Assembly (NCBI GenBank): GCA_017646225.1
Contig: JAGCMZ010000250.1
Coordinates: 1 to 12,366 of the forward strand
DNA length: 12,366 bases
Source: Paludibacteraceae bacterium
Lineage (GTDB): Bacteria; Bacteroidota; Bacteroidia; Bacteroidales; Paludibacteraceae
Direction of reading: 5' to 3'
Shown here: one piece after another, positions 1 to 6,769 of the stretch
Layout of the letters: the number at the start of each line of letters is the position of its first letter
Position numbering within the stretch: position 1 is the stretch's first letter
Position numbers and translations under genes: made by a program
The notes under the pieces: model-generated
The model's input: only the letters and a program-made list of their open reading frames with translations
Told to the model about the DNA's origin: nothing
Database searches by the model: none

Positions 1-414
1 AGGATACCATCTATCCAAAAACTGGCCGAACTGCAAGCAGAACGAGCTGTAGGAACGATATGTATCTTTACGCACTTCCTTTTTTTTCTCGGCCAAAAAC
101 ACGCCTAGCAAATCGGCCAACTTCGTATCAATGCAGCTAACTACAGCTGGCGGATCCTGGCGATGGCAATCGTTAGCCGTTAGTGTACTCGAACCACTTT
201 TGGCACGATTTAATAATTGTAGGTTAATATCGTTGGCCATGGATCGTATTTTTTCCATGGCTTGTTTTTTGGTAGGGTATTGCTTAAAAACCTTGTTGCA
301 CTTAACGCGATGTCGGCCGCTATCGTCGTAATACTCAATGTACACACCTGTAGAGCTGTTGACAATTCTAGCAGTTAAAAGTTTGTCGGAAAATTTAAGT
401 TCGTTTTTTGGCAT
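1..414 (-). CDS. Tyrosine recombinase (phage-type integrase), N-terminal part, cut by window edge
   Basis: The minus strand reads without a stop for 138 codons from an ATG at 414-412 to the left edge. The first ~65 residues are a short beta-rich segment with lysines and arginines (TGVYIEYYDDSGRHRVKC around residues 23-40), resembling the arm-type DNA-binding domain of Bacteroidota integrases. After a linker, residues ~100-138 (KLADLLGVFLAEKK, then RKDTYRSYSSFCLQFGQFLD) look like the SAM-like core-binding domain, whose family pattern is a short helix followed by 'TxxxYxSxxxxFxxFL'. The catalytic domain (R-H-R-Y) would lie beyond the edge and cannot be checked. The gene starts 137 bases from the 3' end of tRNA-Ala and points away from it, as expected for an element integrated at the tRNA. 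A run of ten A precedes the ATG directly. No Shine-Dalgarno or clear TAnnTTTG promoter is visible. Family assignment is good; the exact subfamily is inference. Confidence 0.82.
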   Translation of the reverse strand, partial: MPKNELKFSDKLLTARIVNSSTGVYIEYYDDSGRHRVKCNKVFKQYPTKKQAMEKIRSMANDINLQLLNRAKSGSSTLTANDCHRQDPPAVVSCIDTKLADLLGVFLAEKKKEVRKDTYRSYSSFCLQFGQFLDRWYP

Positions 415-501
415 TTTTTTTTTGCGCTAACTATTTAAAAGTCAGTGCAAAAAAGCATTATTAGAAGTATGGCCAGGATTATTTTTTGGCTCGTTTTTTG
501 G
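401..501. repeat. Direct repeats beside the integrase start
   Basis: The 11-mer TCGTTTTTTGG occurs at 401-411, inside the first codons of the integrase, and again at 491-501, exactly 90 bases away. A further TTTTTTGG copy lies at 482-489. The gene-free stretch 415-550 otherwise holds only T-rich sequence with no ORF or hairpin that I can support. Short direct repeats between an integrase gene and its attachment site can be arm-type integrase or excisionase binding sites. That role is inference here, because T-rich DNA makes chance repeats likely. Confidence 0.35.
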
Positions 502-550
502 TTCGATTTTGGCGCGTTTTTATTGTAGTACGCTATAAATCAATCCGTTG

Positions 551-624
551 TGGAGATTACCGGACTCGAACCGGTCACCTCGACACTGCCAGTGTCGCGC
601 TCTAGCCAGATGAGCTAAACCCCC
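551..624 (-). tRNA. tRNA-Ala (anticodon GGC)
   Basis: The minus strand folds as a complete 74-nt cloverleaf: acceptor GGGGGTT/AATCTCC, D arm GCTC/GAGC, anticodon stem CGACA/TGTCG with loop CTGGCAG, variable loop AGGTG, T arm ACCGG/CCGGT with loop TTCGAGT, and discriminator A. The loop gives anticodon GGC at positions 34-36, which reads GCC and GCU alanine codons. The G3:U70 wobble pair, the key alanyl-tRNA synthetase identity element, is present in the acceptor stem and independently supports alanine. CCA is not encoded. The 3' end faces the integrase gene, so this tRNA is the likely attachment site of the element to the left. A separate promoter lies just upstream. Confidence 0.97.
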
Positions 625-627
625 AAT

Positions 628-649
628 TGCGTTGCAAATATACAACGCA
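628..649. repeat. 7-bp inverted repeat around the tRNA promoter
   Basis: TGCGTTG (628-634) and CAACGCA (643-649) form a perfect 7-bp inverted repeat with an 8-base spacer. The spacer is exactly the -7 element of the tRNA-Ala promoter. It could be an operator-like dyad or a hairpin, but the sequence alone does not decide. On the minus strand no T-run follows it, so it is not a convincing terminator for the lipoprotein operon. Confidence 0.5.
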
Positions 650-665
650 GTTTTTATTTATGCAA
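635..665 (-). promoter_or_regulatory. Promoter of tRNA-Ala
   Basis: Read on the minus strand, TTG (665-663) is followed after 20 bases by TATATTTG (642-635). This matches the Bacteroidota primary-sigma consensus of a -33 TTG and a -7 TAnnTTTG. The predicted start of transcription falls a few bases before the mature tRNA 5' end at 624, so the tRNA is probably transcribed independently of the operon upstream. Confidence 0.75.
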
Positions 666-686
666 TAGAAATTTTAAAAATTCTTT

Positions 687-1079
687 TTACTTCAAAATCC
701 AGCCTTGTGCTGTTTGCTCCAAGCTTTGTTGCTTGTCTGCCGAAGTCCACGATGTAGAGTTTTCGGTTCGAGTCCACAGTTGCTTGTTGGTTCCAAATGT
801 TTCTAATTGGGTGCTGTCGTTGCTGAATACCACCAACAGGGTTTCTTCTTGGTTGGTACCGGCATGGGTGCATACCAATTTGCTTCCCACTTCCCAAATG
901 CGCACGCAATCTTGTTTGATTTCGCTCCACGTATAACCTGCCGATGCTTTGCAACCGTGCTCATCGCTATCTCCTCCACAAATAACAGGGGGGTGAACTG
1001 AAACCTTATGATTTGTTTTGCATGCTAAACACGCCAAAACGGCTACGCATACAAGTAGGTAACTGTATTTTTTCATCAT
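687..1079 (-). CDS. Small putative lipoprotein of unknown function
   Basis: A 130-residue protein with two positive residues, a hydrophobic stretch and a lipobox-like VLAC (Cys17; a second candidate is Cys20) followed by KTN, which suggests an envelope lipoprotein. The mature part has a cysteine-containing segment at residues ~34-58 (ICGG, then EHGCKASAGYTWSE, then DCVRIWEVG) and a beta-rich C-terminal half ending in the hydrophobic GWIL. I recognise the 'GC-x-x-SAGY-x-WS' pattern only from uncharacterised proteins and assign no function. The three mature-region cysteines (34, 43 and 58) could form a disulfide in the periplasm, which is inference. The ATG at 1079 overlaps the TGA of the maf gene as ATGA, so it is probably the last, translationally coupled cistron of the leftward operon. 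A second ATG directly follows the first, so the start could be one codon later. Confidence 0.8.
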   Translation of the reverse strand: MMKKYSYLLVCVAVLACLACKTNHKVSVHPPVICGGDSDEHGCKASAGYTWSEIKQDCVRIWEVGSKLVCTHAGTNQEETLLVVFSNDSTQLETFGTNKQLWTRTENSTSWTSADKQQSLEQTAQGWILK

Positions 1080-1669
1080 TCTTGTATAAATTGAGTCAAT
1101 TCTTGGTACAATCGTTGAATAGGAAGTCCCATTACATTGTAGTAAGAACCAACAATTTTTTCAATGCCAATGTAACCAATCCATTCTTGCACACCATACG
1201 AACCTGCCTTGTCGTAAGGTTGATAGGTGTCAATGTAATGTTCTATTTCTTTGTTCGATAGGGGTTTGAAATAAACCTCGCTAACAGCATAAAATAGGTG
1301 TTGTTTTTGTTGGGTAAACAGGCAAACGGCTGTAATTACTTCGTGTTTGTTGCCCGATAGGGTGCGAAGCATGTCTGTTGCCTCTTGCTTGTTGTTGGGT
1401 TTGCCCAAAATGGTACCGTTAATGGATACCACTGTATCGGCTGTAATGGCCAATGTATTTTCTTTTAAATAAGGTAGGTATGCCGCAGCTTTGGCTTTTG
1501 TAATGTAGCAGGGAACTTCTGCGCCTTGTAAATGAGCAGGGTAGCTTTCGTCTGCATCTACCGATGTGGCTTCAAAGGTAAGTTCCAATCCTTTTAATAA
1601 CTCCCTGCGCCTTGGCGATTGCGAAACCAACACAATTTGATACGATTTTAATTGATCGGCTAAAATCAT
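1076..1669 (-). CDS. maf: Maf-family nucleoside triphosphate pyrophosphatase
   Basis: A protein of 197 residues, the usual Maf length. Maf proteins hydrolyse non-canonical or selected nucleoside triphosphates (dTTP, UTP, modified bases) to monophosphate and pyrophosphate in the cytoplasm. The N-terminal SQSPRRRELL (residues 16-25) is the family signature. ITADTVV (75-81) carries the catalytic aspartate, and GSYGVQEWIGYIG (156-168) followed by YYNVMGLP (176-183) is the conserved C-terminal block of Bacteroidota members. The frame stays open upstream of 1669, but ATG 1669 is chosen because it places the signature correctly and overlaps the UbiA stop as ATGA. The far end overlaps the lipoprotein start the same way. 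Whether the substrate is dTTP/UTP (YhdE-like) or another nucleotide is not decided by these motifs. Confidence 0.95.
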   Translation of the reverse strand: MILADQLKSYQIVLVSQSPRRRELLKGLELTFEATSVDADESYPAHLQGAEVPCYITKAKAAAYLPYLKENTLAITADTVVSINGTILGKPNNKQEATDMLRTLSGNKHEVITAVCLFTQQKQHLFYAVSEVYFKPLSNKEIEHYIDTYQPYDKAGSYGVQEWIGYIGIEKIVGSYYNVMGLPIQRLYQELTQFIQE

Positions 1670-2640
1670 GCTGTGGCACCGTTTAGATAAAACAAATAAT
1701 AAACAATGAGTGCGTACGAGCAACCAATCAGCATAATGAATTTGATAAATTGGCTAATTTGTTGCCATTGGCTGCGTTTTTTGGCAATACCTATCCAGCA
1801 AAGTAAAATCAGCATAGGAATTGCGATACCAAATAGATAATACCTAAGGGTAATGGTATCGGTAGCAAATGGAATCAGTTGGAGTGAAAAATAACCTGTT
1901 AGCAACAAGATAACAATCGATAAAGTTATCAAAAGAACCTTGGTTGCATTGATACCCCAAACAATGGGAATGGTGTGGCATTCCATTTCTCTATCGCCTT
2001 CTATGTCGTCAATGTCTTTTACAATTTCACGCAACAAGGTAAACAAGAACGAGAACAATCCAAAACCGGCTGTCCAAGCGTATATATCGGTAATGATAGG
2101 TGTCTGATAAATATAGGGTTGATAGGTTAGGATAAGCTGCCTGTTGCACACATAACCCAACATAAAGGGTGTCATAAAACCACAAACGGCTATCATTAAG
2201 TTGCCAATAATGAGTTGTCGTTTATAGCTAGACGAATAAAACCAAAGCAATCCCGATAGCACAATGTAGATAAGTCCAATGGTGGTATCGCGCAAAAATA
2301 CAGCCAAACTTAAACCGCACAATACGCCCAATCCTAATAAAATTTGAAAGCCTGTAGCTGCTTGCGCACGGGTAACACTTTTTCCTACAATAACTTTGGT
2401 TGGACGGTTAATCTCGTCAATTTTGGTATCAAAATAATCGTTTATCACGTAACCACCTGCCGCAATGAGTACGGTAGATGACAATAATAAACCAAATAGC
2501 AAGTTGCTGTTGGGTAGTGCAATGGCATATTGGTTCAAATAAGGGGTAATGACACCGTAAAATACGGTGGTTACAATGTAGGCAAGGAAAAGGACGTTTT
2601 TCCAACGAATCAGTTGGAGCCAGGTTTTTAAGGTTACCAT
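1666..2640 (-). CDS. UbiA-family prenyltransferase (geranylgeranylglycerol-phosphate-transferase-like)
   Basis: A 324-residue polytopic membrane protein with about eight or nine hydrophobic segments. The two aspartate motifs that bind Mg-diphosphate are intact: NDYFDTKIDEINRPTK (residues 67-82, the NDxxDxxxD motif) and REIVKDIDDIEGDRE (204-218). UbiA enzymes transfer a polyprenyl chain to an aromatic or polar acceptor within the membrane. In Bacteroidota, members beside maf and a KdsC-like phosphatase are usually labelled geranylgeranylglycerol-phosphate geranylgeranyltransferase by similarity, but the acceptor cannot be read from the sequence. Menaquinone or haem A synthesis (MenA, CtaB) are alternatives, made less likely by this neighbourhood. 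The start overlaps the end of the upstream phosphatase gene by 7 bases and the stop overlaps the maf ATG by 4, so co-translation is likely. Confidence 0.9.
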   Translation of the reverse strand: MVTLKTWLQLIRWKNVLFLAYIVTTVFYGVITPYLNQYAIALPNSNLLFGLLLSSTVLIAAGGYVINDYFDTKIDEINRPTKVIVGKSVTRAQAATGFQILLGLGVLCGLSLAVFLRDTTIGLIYIVLSGLLWFYSSSYKRQLIIGNLMIAVCGFMTPFMLGYVCNRQLILTYQPYIYQTPIITDIYAWTAGFGLFSFLFTLLREIVKDIDDIEGDREMECHTIPIVWGINATKVLLITLSIVILLLTGYFSLQLIPFATDTITLRYYLFGIAIPMLILLCWIGIAKKRSQWQQISQFIKFIMLIGCSYALIVYYLFYLNGATA

Positions 2641-3158
2641 GTAAACGAGTTCTGATTAGTTAACCAATTATTTTGTGCTTTTAGCACTTGTTCTATCACA
2701 TCGCGCGCGCAACCGCATCCGCCGTTGTAAAGCGAAATGTATTTGGCTATGTTTTTTACCTCTACAGCAGCATCGGCAGGGCAGGTTGGTGTGCCAACCA
2801 ATTGCATAACGGGTACATCGGGAATATCATCACCCATGTACAAAACGTCGCTGCTTTGTAGGTTGTAGCGTGCTATAAAATCGTTGTAAGCAGCTGTTTT
2901 TTCGGATGCGCCAAGGTAAATATCAGTAATGCCTAGTCCCTGAAAACGTACGCGTAGGTATTCGTTGTTGGCGCCACTGATAATGGCCACTTTGTAACCC
3001 ATCTTAATGGCTAATTGCAAGGCAAAGCCATCGCGCAAATTGGCGGTGCGGATGGGTTCTCCTGTGGTCGATAAACTAACCGTTTGGGTGGAAAGAACGC
3101 CATCGATATCAAAAATAAATGCCTTGATGTGGCTAATATCTTCTTTAAAGTTGGTCAT
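2634..3158 (-). CDS. kdsC: KdsC-like HAD phosphatase (KDO 8-phosphate phosphatase family)
   Basis: A cap-less (C0) HAD phosphatase of 174 residues, the size of KdsC. Motif I is FIFDIDGVL (residues 14-22) with nucleophile Asp17 and Asp19. Motif II is the Ser61 of AIISGANN, Lys87 fits motif III, and motif IV is MGDDIPDVPVM (108-118). The glycine/cysteine-rich NGGCGCARD (145-153) followed by a helix is typical of KdsC C-termini. KdsC removes phosphate from 3-deoxy-D-manno-octulosonate 8-phosphate in lipopolysaccharide synthesis in the cytoplasm. Related HADs act on other sugar phosphates, so the substrate is inferred. The gene starts 14 bases before the end of the DUF2520 reading frame and overlaps the UbiA gene by 7 bases, so it sits inside the operon downstream of a broken gene. 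Polarity from the nonsense codon at 3721-3723 could affect it. Confidence 0.88.
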   Translation of the reverse strand: MTNFKEDISHIKAFIFDIDGVLSTQTVSLSTTGEPIRTANLRDGFALQLAIKMGYKVAIISGANNEYLRVRFQGLGITDIYLGASEKTAAYNDFIARYNLQSSDVLYMGDDIPDVPVMQLVGTPTCPADAAVEVKNIAKYISLYNGGCGCARDVIEQVLKAQNNWLTNQNSFTW

Positions 3159-3915
3159 TTTGTATGCTTTCTGTTAGCAGTTGATAAATGGTTTTTTCTT
3201 TCCCTTTTAACTGCGCTAAGTGTTTTTCAATAATGGGCCAGTCGTGTCTGATGGCAGGCCCGGTTTGCGCTTCGGCAGGCGATAGGGTATGTACCTTTTC
3301 TGTGGTTTCGTCAATGAGTGGAAGCAAATCAGCAAAAGGTAAATTCGCCTCGGCCAATACCTTTTCGGCCAAACTGTAAAGGTGATTGGTAAAGTTACAA
3401 GCAAACACAGCGGCCAAATGTACCTTGGTACGTGTATCGGAGTCTACTACCTTAACGTTGGGCGATAATTTATTTGCGAATAGATGTAATTTGTTAGTAA
3501 AAGTATCATTATTCGCTTCGATATACAAAGCAACTTTGTTAAAATCAACCTCTTTACCATAAGAGAAGGTTTGCATGGGGTAAAGTACCCCAAAATAAGT
3601 AGCAAAAGGAGCCAAAACAAGGCTATTTGTACTGCCCGATGTGTGTACCAGCAAGGCATTCTCTGGAATTTCTATTCCTTCTATTGCTTGGGTAATGGCA
3701 TCGTCTTTTACGCTGCAAATTTACAAATCGGCATCGTTTATAACGGCCGATTTTTGGGTGGTGTAAGGTATGTTTGTTCCAATCACTTGCATCATGCGTT
3801 GGGCAGATTCCTCGCTGCGTGCCACAATTTGTGCCACATCAATATCTTTTGCTAACAACGCTTTGGTTAGATGCGATGCAACTTTTCCGGTGCCAATAAC
3901 AACAACCTTTTTCAC
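3145..3915 (-). pseudogene. Rossmann/DUF2520 oxidoreductase-like gene interrupted by one in-frame TAA
   Basis: The frame from the GTG at 3915 to the TAA at 3145 is 257 codons, a normal length for the Rossmann-plus-DUF2520 family. Codon 65 is TAA (3723-3721). Before it is a dinucleotide-binding fold start, VVVIGTGKVASHL (residues 4-16, GxGxxA type). After it the same frame continues with ICSVKDDAITQAI, then LLVHTSGSTNSLVL, and the helical C-terminal domain to KTIYQLLTESI. The family pattern at the break is 'DAD-L-Y-I-x-S-V-x-DDAI', so the stop replaces an expected tyrosine (TAT or TAC to TAA, one base). No other defect is visible in the remaining 191 codons. It is therefore a recent nonsense mutation, a sequencing error, or a split gene with reinitiation (TTG at 3654 is possible). 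The GTG start lies 3 bases after the nitroreductase stop. The family's substrate is unknown. Confidence 0.85.
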
Positions 3916-3918
3916 GCT

Positions 3919-4443
3919 TTAGAATGTGTTGTTGTGAATTTTTTCAAATTGCAATTTGTCCTCGTTAAAAGGTTTGCGTTCCATGCCTTTGTAACCAATG
4001 CTCATGATGCATTCAACAGCATAGTGTTCGGGAATGTTAAGCAATTCTTTTACGTATTGATCGGCCGATACGCCTTCGGTAGGCGATTGACGATTGCGTA
4101 CTTGTGCCCAGCAGCTGCCAAGACCCATGTCTTCGGCCGATAGTTGCAAGTTAAAGGCTACAATAGAGCAATCTTCTACCCATACATCGCTTTTGGTAGT
4201 GTCAGCAATGATAACAATGGATAGGGGAGCTTCTGCTACAAATGCACTGCCAAAAGGTTTGCATCCAGCTAGTTTTACTTGGGTTTCTTTGTCGGTTACC
4301 ACAATCATCTCCCATGGATTGATGCTTTTGCCCGATGGCGACATCAAAGCGTTGTGCAACAATTGGTCTATTTTTTCTTGTTCTACCGCTTGTTCGGTAA
4401 ATTTACGGTAACTGCGGCGTTTTTGTAATAATTCGTACATCAT
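3919..4443 (-). CDS. Nitroreductase-family FMN oxidoreductase (first of two)
   Basis: A 174-residue protein of the small nitroreductase class, which are usually FMN-binding NAD(P)H-dependent homodimers in the cytoplasm. The N-terminal RRSYRKF (residues 9-15) supplies the basic residues that contact FMN phosphate. MSPSGKSINPWEMIVV (34-49) matches the conserved 'APSxxNxQPWxF' block with serine and lysine variants. ECIMSIGYKG near the C-terminus is the usual 'xIGYP' strand. The natural substrate is not predictable: the family covers quinone, nitroaromatic and flavin reduction. Two adjacent ATGs at 4443 and 4440 are both possible starts. It follows the outer-membrane protein gene after 24 bases and precedes the DUF2520 gene by 3, so it belongs to the same operon. 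It is distinct from the nitroreductase at 11320-11829. Confidence 0.9.
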   Translation of the reverse strand: MMYELLQKRRSYRKFTEQAVEQEKIDQLLHNALMSPSGKSINPWEMIVVTDKETQVKLAGCKPFGSAFVAEAPLSIVIIADTTKSDVWVEDCSIVAFNLQLSAEDMGLGSCWAQVRNRQSPTEGVSADQYVKELLNIPEHYAVECIMSIGYKGMERKPFNEDKLQFEKIHNNTF

Positions 4444-4451
4444 ATTTTATT

Positions 4452-4467
4452 GTTGATTCGTTGATTC
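4452..4467. repeat. Tandem 8-bp duplication between two genes
   Basis: GTTGATTC occurs twice head to tail (4452-4459 and 4460-4467), filling most of the 24-base gap between the barrel-protein stop (4468-4470) and the nitroreductase start. It is probably a replication-slippage duplication. I see no regulatory role. Confidence 0.6.
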
Positions 4468-5121
4468 CTAACGTTTAGCGACATTAAATAGATATGCTAC
4501 GGATACGGTGATGGCTTGGTTGTTAGAGGTAGAGAAATCTTCGCCTTTGTTGTTCTTAAAGATATTGCCCAAACCGTAATCGTACCTTGCTTCTAGTATA
4601 AAATTGCCTGCTTTGGGTGTTCTAACCTCAATGCCAAGACCACCACAAATGCTATAATCAAAAATATTTTCAATCTCTTTTAGTTGTTCTTTTCCTGGAT
4701 TAACCGAAAATGGGGCAGTAGCCTCGTCGTTTACCAAGAATCGAATTTTAGGCCCTAGGTTGATAAAGAAACGAAATTTTTCTTTGCCAAAGTAAATGTG
4801 TGCCAAAAAAGGAATTTCAAGGTAATCCAATCTTCTGCGGTAGGTCTCGCCCGTTGTGGCAGATGTAGAAGACCATCCGCGTTGAGCATAATTCAATTCG
4901 GTTATCACACCAAAGTATTTTTGGCCAATGTAACGAAACGTAAAACCGCCGTTGTACATCACCTCAAAGTTTTGGCTAACCGATGGACTAAAACCAACGG
5001 TGGGCATAAGGGCAACCCCTTGATTGGTACCAATGCAATATTCGGGTTCGATGTAGGTATATTGCGCCCACAAACTAGGTGCCAATAGCAAACAAATAAC
5101 GATAAAACCTAGTTTCTTCAT
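4468..5121 (-). CDS. Outer-membrane beta-barrel protein (PorT / OMP_b-brl_2-like)
   Basis: A 217-residue protein with a clear signal peptide (MKKLGFIVICLLLAPSLWAQ, cleavage after the Ala19 or Gln20 region). It then shows alternating-residue strands rich in aromatic and glycine residues: YNGGFTFRYIGQKYFGVITE, then RLDYLEIPFLAHIYFG, then FRFFINLGPKIRFLV, then GGLGIEV, and a terminal strand AITVSVAYLFNVAKR. The phrase 'LDYLEIPFLA' is a hallmark of the Bacteroidota PorT-like small barrels, which have about eight strands. PorT itself is needed for type IX secretion in Porphyromonas, but many paralogues have no known role, so I do not assign the por symbol. The ATG follows the LysM gene stop by one base, so the two are almost certainly co-translated and may act together at the envelope. 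Confidence 0.88.
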   Translation of the reverse strand: MKKLGFIVICLLLAPSLWAQYTYIEPEYCIGTNQGVALMPTVGFSPSVSQNFEVMYNGGFTFRYIGQKYFGVITELNYAQRGWSSTSATTGETYRRRLDYLEIPFLAHIYFGKEKFRFFINLGPKIRFLVNDEATAPFSVNPGKEQLKEIENIFDYSICGGLGIEVRTPKAGNFILEARYDYGLGNIFKNNKGEDFSTSNNQAITVSVAYLFNVAKR

Positions 5122-5122
5122 G

Positions 5123-6748
5123 TTATAAATCAGAAATACCGTCTTTGGTTATTTGTTTAATGATGGTGCCCACGTTCCAGTAACCGCCATTGTCCACTTG
5201 CTCAAACAAGAAATTCATTTGCAAACCACTGGTTTCGGTCTCGGGCATCAGATGAATAAACTCATCGCCACTTAGTTGATATTGTTGCATAAAGAAGTTA
5301 CAAATATCGTAGCCAAACAAAGCAAAATTAGGACTTTGTTGAATGGTGGTAGGCAAACCAAACTTGTGTTTCAGCGATTGGTAGAAATGAACAATGCGTG
5401 GGTCGTTAAACGAGGTGTAATAGCTAGAGAATTGATATACTTTTGTTGAATACAATTCGTCTACACCCACATTGTTCCATTCAGGGAAGGCAAACAATGC
5501 GACATTGGGTTTACGTACTTGATTCATTACTTCGCCCAATTTGCTAAGCGCAACACCGTGTGTGGTAGGCATTACAACAACACATTCTTTGTCGGGATGT
5601 TGCGTTGCTACCGAGTCGATTCTTTTAGCAAGATTTACATCCGACATGGTGTTAAAAGAGATGTTGTTTGCTAATATACTGTCTTTTAACTGTTGTTTGA
5701 AAGCCGCTTTGTTGTTGTGTGCTGCAATGCTAGGTTCAACAAGAATAATGTGTTTGTCGATAAACAAGGCGCTTAATTTTTCCAACAAATTGCCATAAAA
5801 GTTCTTTTGTGGAGTAACCACCTCTAATAGGTATGGGTTGTCGTGAATACCCGCTACATTCGATGTAAAAGGAATAACGGTGGGTATTTTGTGTGCTTGA
5901 GCGTATGCTGCCACTAGTCCCACTTGATCTTTGTAGGCAGGGCCAATAATCAAGTCTACCTTGCTAAGCGATGCTTCGTTCAATACACTTTGCAATTTAG
6001 CTGCATCTTTGCCAATATCGTATGTATAAAACTCGGTGCTGAATCCTTTTTGTGCCATTGTATCGGCAGCTAGCACGCAACCTTGATAGAAATCAACAAA
6101 ACGATTCATGCTGGCATCGCGATGTCCTGCATCTAACATAAAAGGCAGCAAAATGGCAATTTTCATGCTGCTGGCAGGGGTCGCCTCAAAGTTGGTTTCT
6201 ACCTCGTTTTCAGTAGGAATAGTTGCCAATGTAGGACTTTCCACTTCCATCACTTTGTTAGTAATGCTAGGTTGTGGTTCGACTACAGGTTGGCTAACAA
6301 CTTCAGTTTTAGTAGGTTGTGTAGGAATTTGCAATACTGCACCAATGGTCAAATGGGTAGCCCATGGGTTTAGGTCAAGCAATTCGTCTACCGTGCAGTT
6401 GTATTTTTTAGAAAGACTATACAAGGTGTCTTTTGGTTTTACAACGTGTTGGTTTTTACCCAAATTGATAGAAGTGGTGTCTTGTTCTACTGCCGCAGTT
6501 TCCGCTTGTGGAATTTTAAGCAGTTGTCCCAATATCAACCCATTTTCAATACCAGGGTTGGCTTCAATGATAAGGGTTTGAGGCACGTTGAAACGTTGGC
6601 TAATGCTATAAAGGCCTTCGCTTTTTTGCACGGTGTACAAATAGTAGGTTTTGCCTTCGATGGTCATGGTAGGGTAGTTTTTTGCTATACCAGCCAAACT
6701 AACCAGCAATAAACCCACTAAAAATATCCAATAAAACTGTTTTTTCAT
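5123..6748 (-). CDS. Exported protein with two LysM domains and a periplasmic-binding-protein fold
   Basis: A 541-residue exported protein. Residues 1-22 form a signal peptide (KKQFYWIFLVGLLLVSLAG). LysM domain 1 spans ~38-80 (YTVQKSEGLYSISQRFNV to GQLLKIP) and LysM domain 2 ~101-142 (HVVKPKDTLYSLSKKYNC to GAVLQIP). A Pro/Glu/Thr-rich linker runs to ~193. From ~195 (MKIAILLPFMLDAG) to the end it follows the class-I periplasmic-binding fold of leucine-binding-protein and LpoA-like domains, with VDLIIGPAYKDQV and IPTVIPFTS as core strands. LysM binds peptidoglycan; the C-terminal domain could bind a small ligand or a partner. No ABC transporter lies nearby, so a structural or sensory envelope role is more likely than import, which is inference. 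It is the first gene of the leftward operon and is followed after one base by the barrel protein. Confidence 0.9.
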   Translation of the reverse strand: MKKQFYWIFLVGLLLVSLAGIAKNYPTMTIEGKTYYLYTVQKSEGLYSISQRFNVPQTLIIEANPGIENGLILGQLLKIPQAETAAVEQDTTSINLGKNQHVVKPKDTLYSLSKKYNCTVDELLDLNPWATHLTIGAVLQIPTQPTKTEVVSQPVVEPQPSITNKVMEVESPTLATIPTENEVETNFEATPASSMKIAILLPFMLDAGHRDASMNRFVDFYQGCVLAADTMAQKGFSTEFYTYDIGKDAAKLQSVLNEASLSKVDLIIGPAYKDQVGLVAAYAQAHKIPTVIPFTSNVAGIHDNPYLLEVVTPQKNFYGNLLEKLSALFIDKHIILVEPSIAAHNNKAAFKQQLKDSILANNISFNTMSDVNLAKRIDSVATQHPDKECVVVMPTTHGVALSKLGEVMNQVRKPNVALFAFPEWNNVGVDELYSTKVYQFSSYYTSFNDPRIVHFYQSLKHKFGLPTTIQQSPNFALFGYDICNFFMQQYQLSGDEFIHLMPETETSGLQMNFLFEQVDNGGYWNVGTIIKQITKDGISDL

Positions 6749-6769
6749 ACGATATAATTATTCAGGGTG

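Noticed and set aside
628..660. Hairpin as intrinsic terminator of the leftward operon
   Set aside because: On the minus strand the stem is not followed by a T-run; the T5 run lies on the other side, and the loop is the tRNA promoter element.
3721..3723. TAA read as tyrosine through a variant genetic code
   Set aside because: Several neighbouring genes (lipoprotein, KdsC-like, LysM, nitroreductases, T9SS cargo) end with TAA at the normal family C-terminus, so TAA is a stop in this genome.
6108..6581. 157-codon open frame on the plus strand
   Set aside because: It lies fully antisense to the LysM protein gene, its translation has no domain or signal features, and it reflects codon use of the real gene.
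5123..6748. ABC transporter substrate-binding protein of an amino-acid importer
   Set aside because: The C-terminal fold is similar, but two LysM domains precede it and no permease or ATPase genes are nearby.
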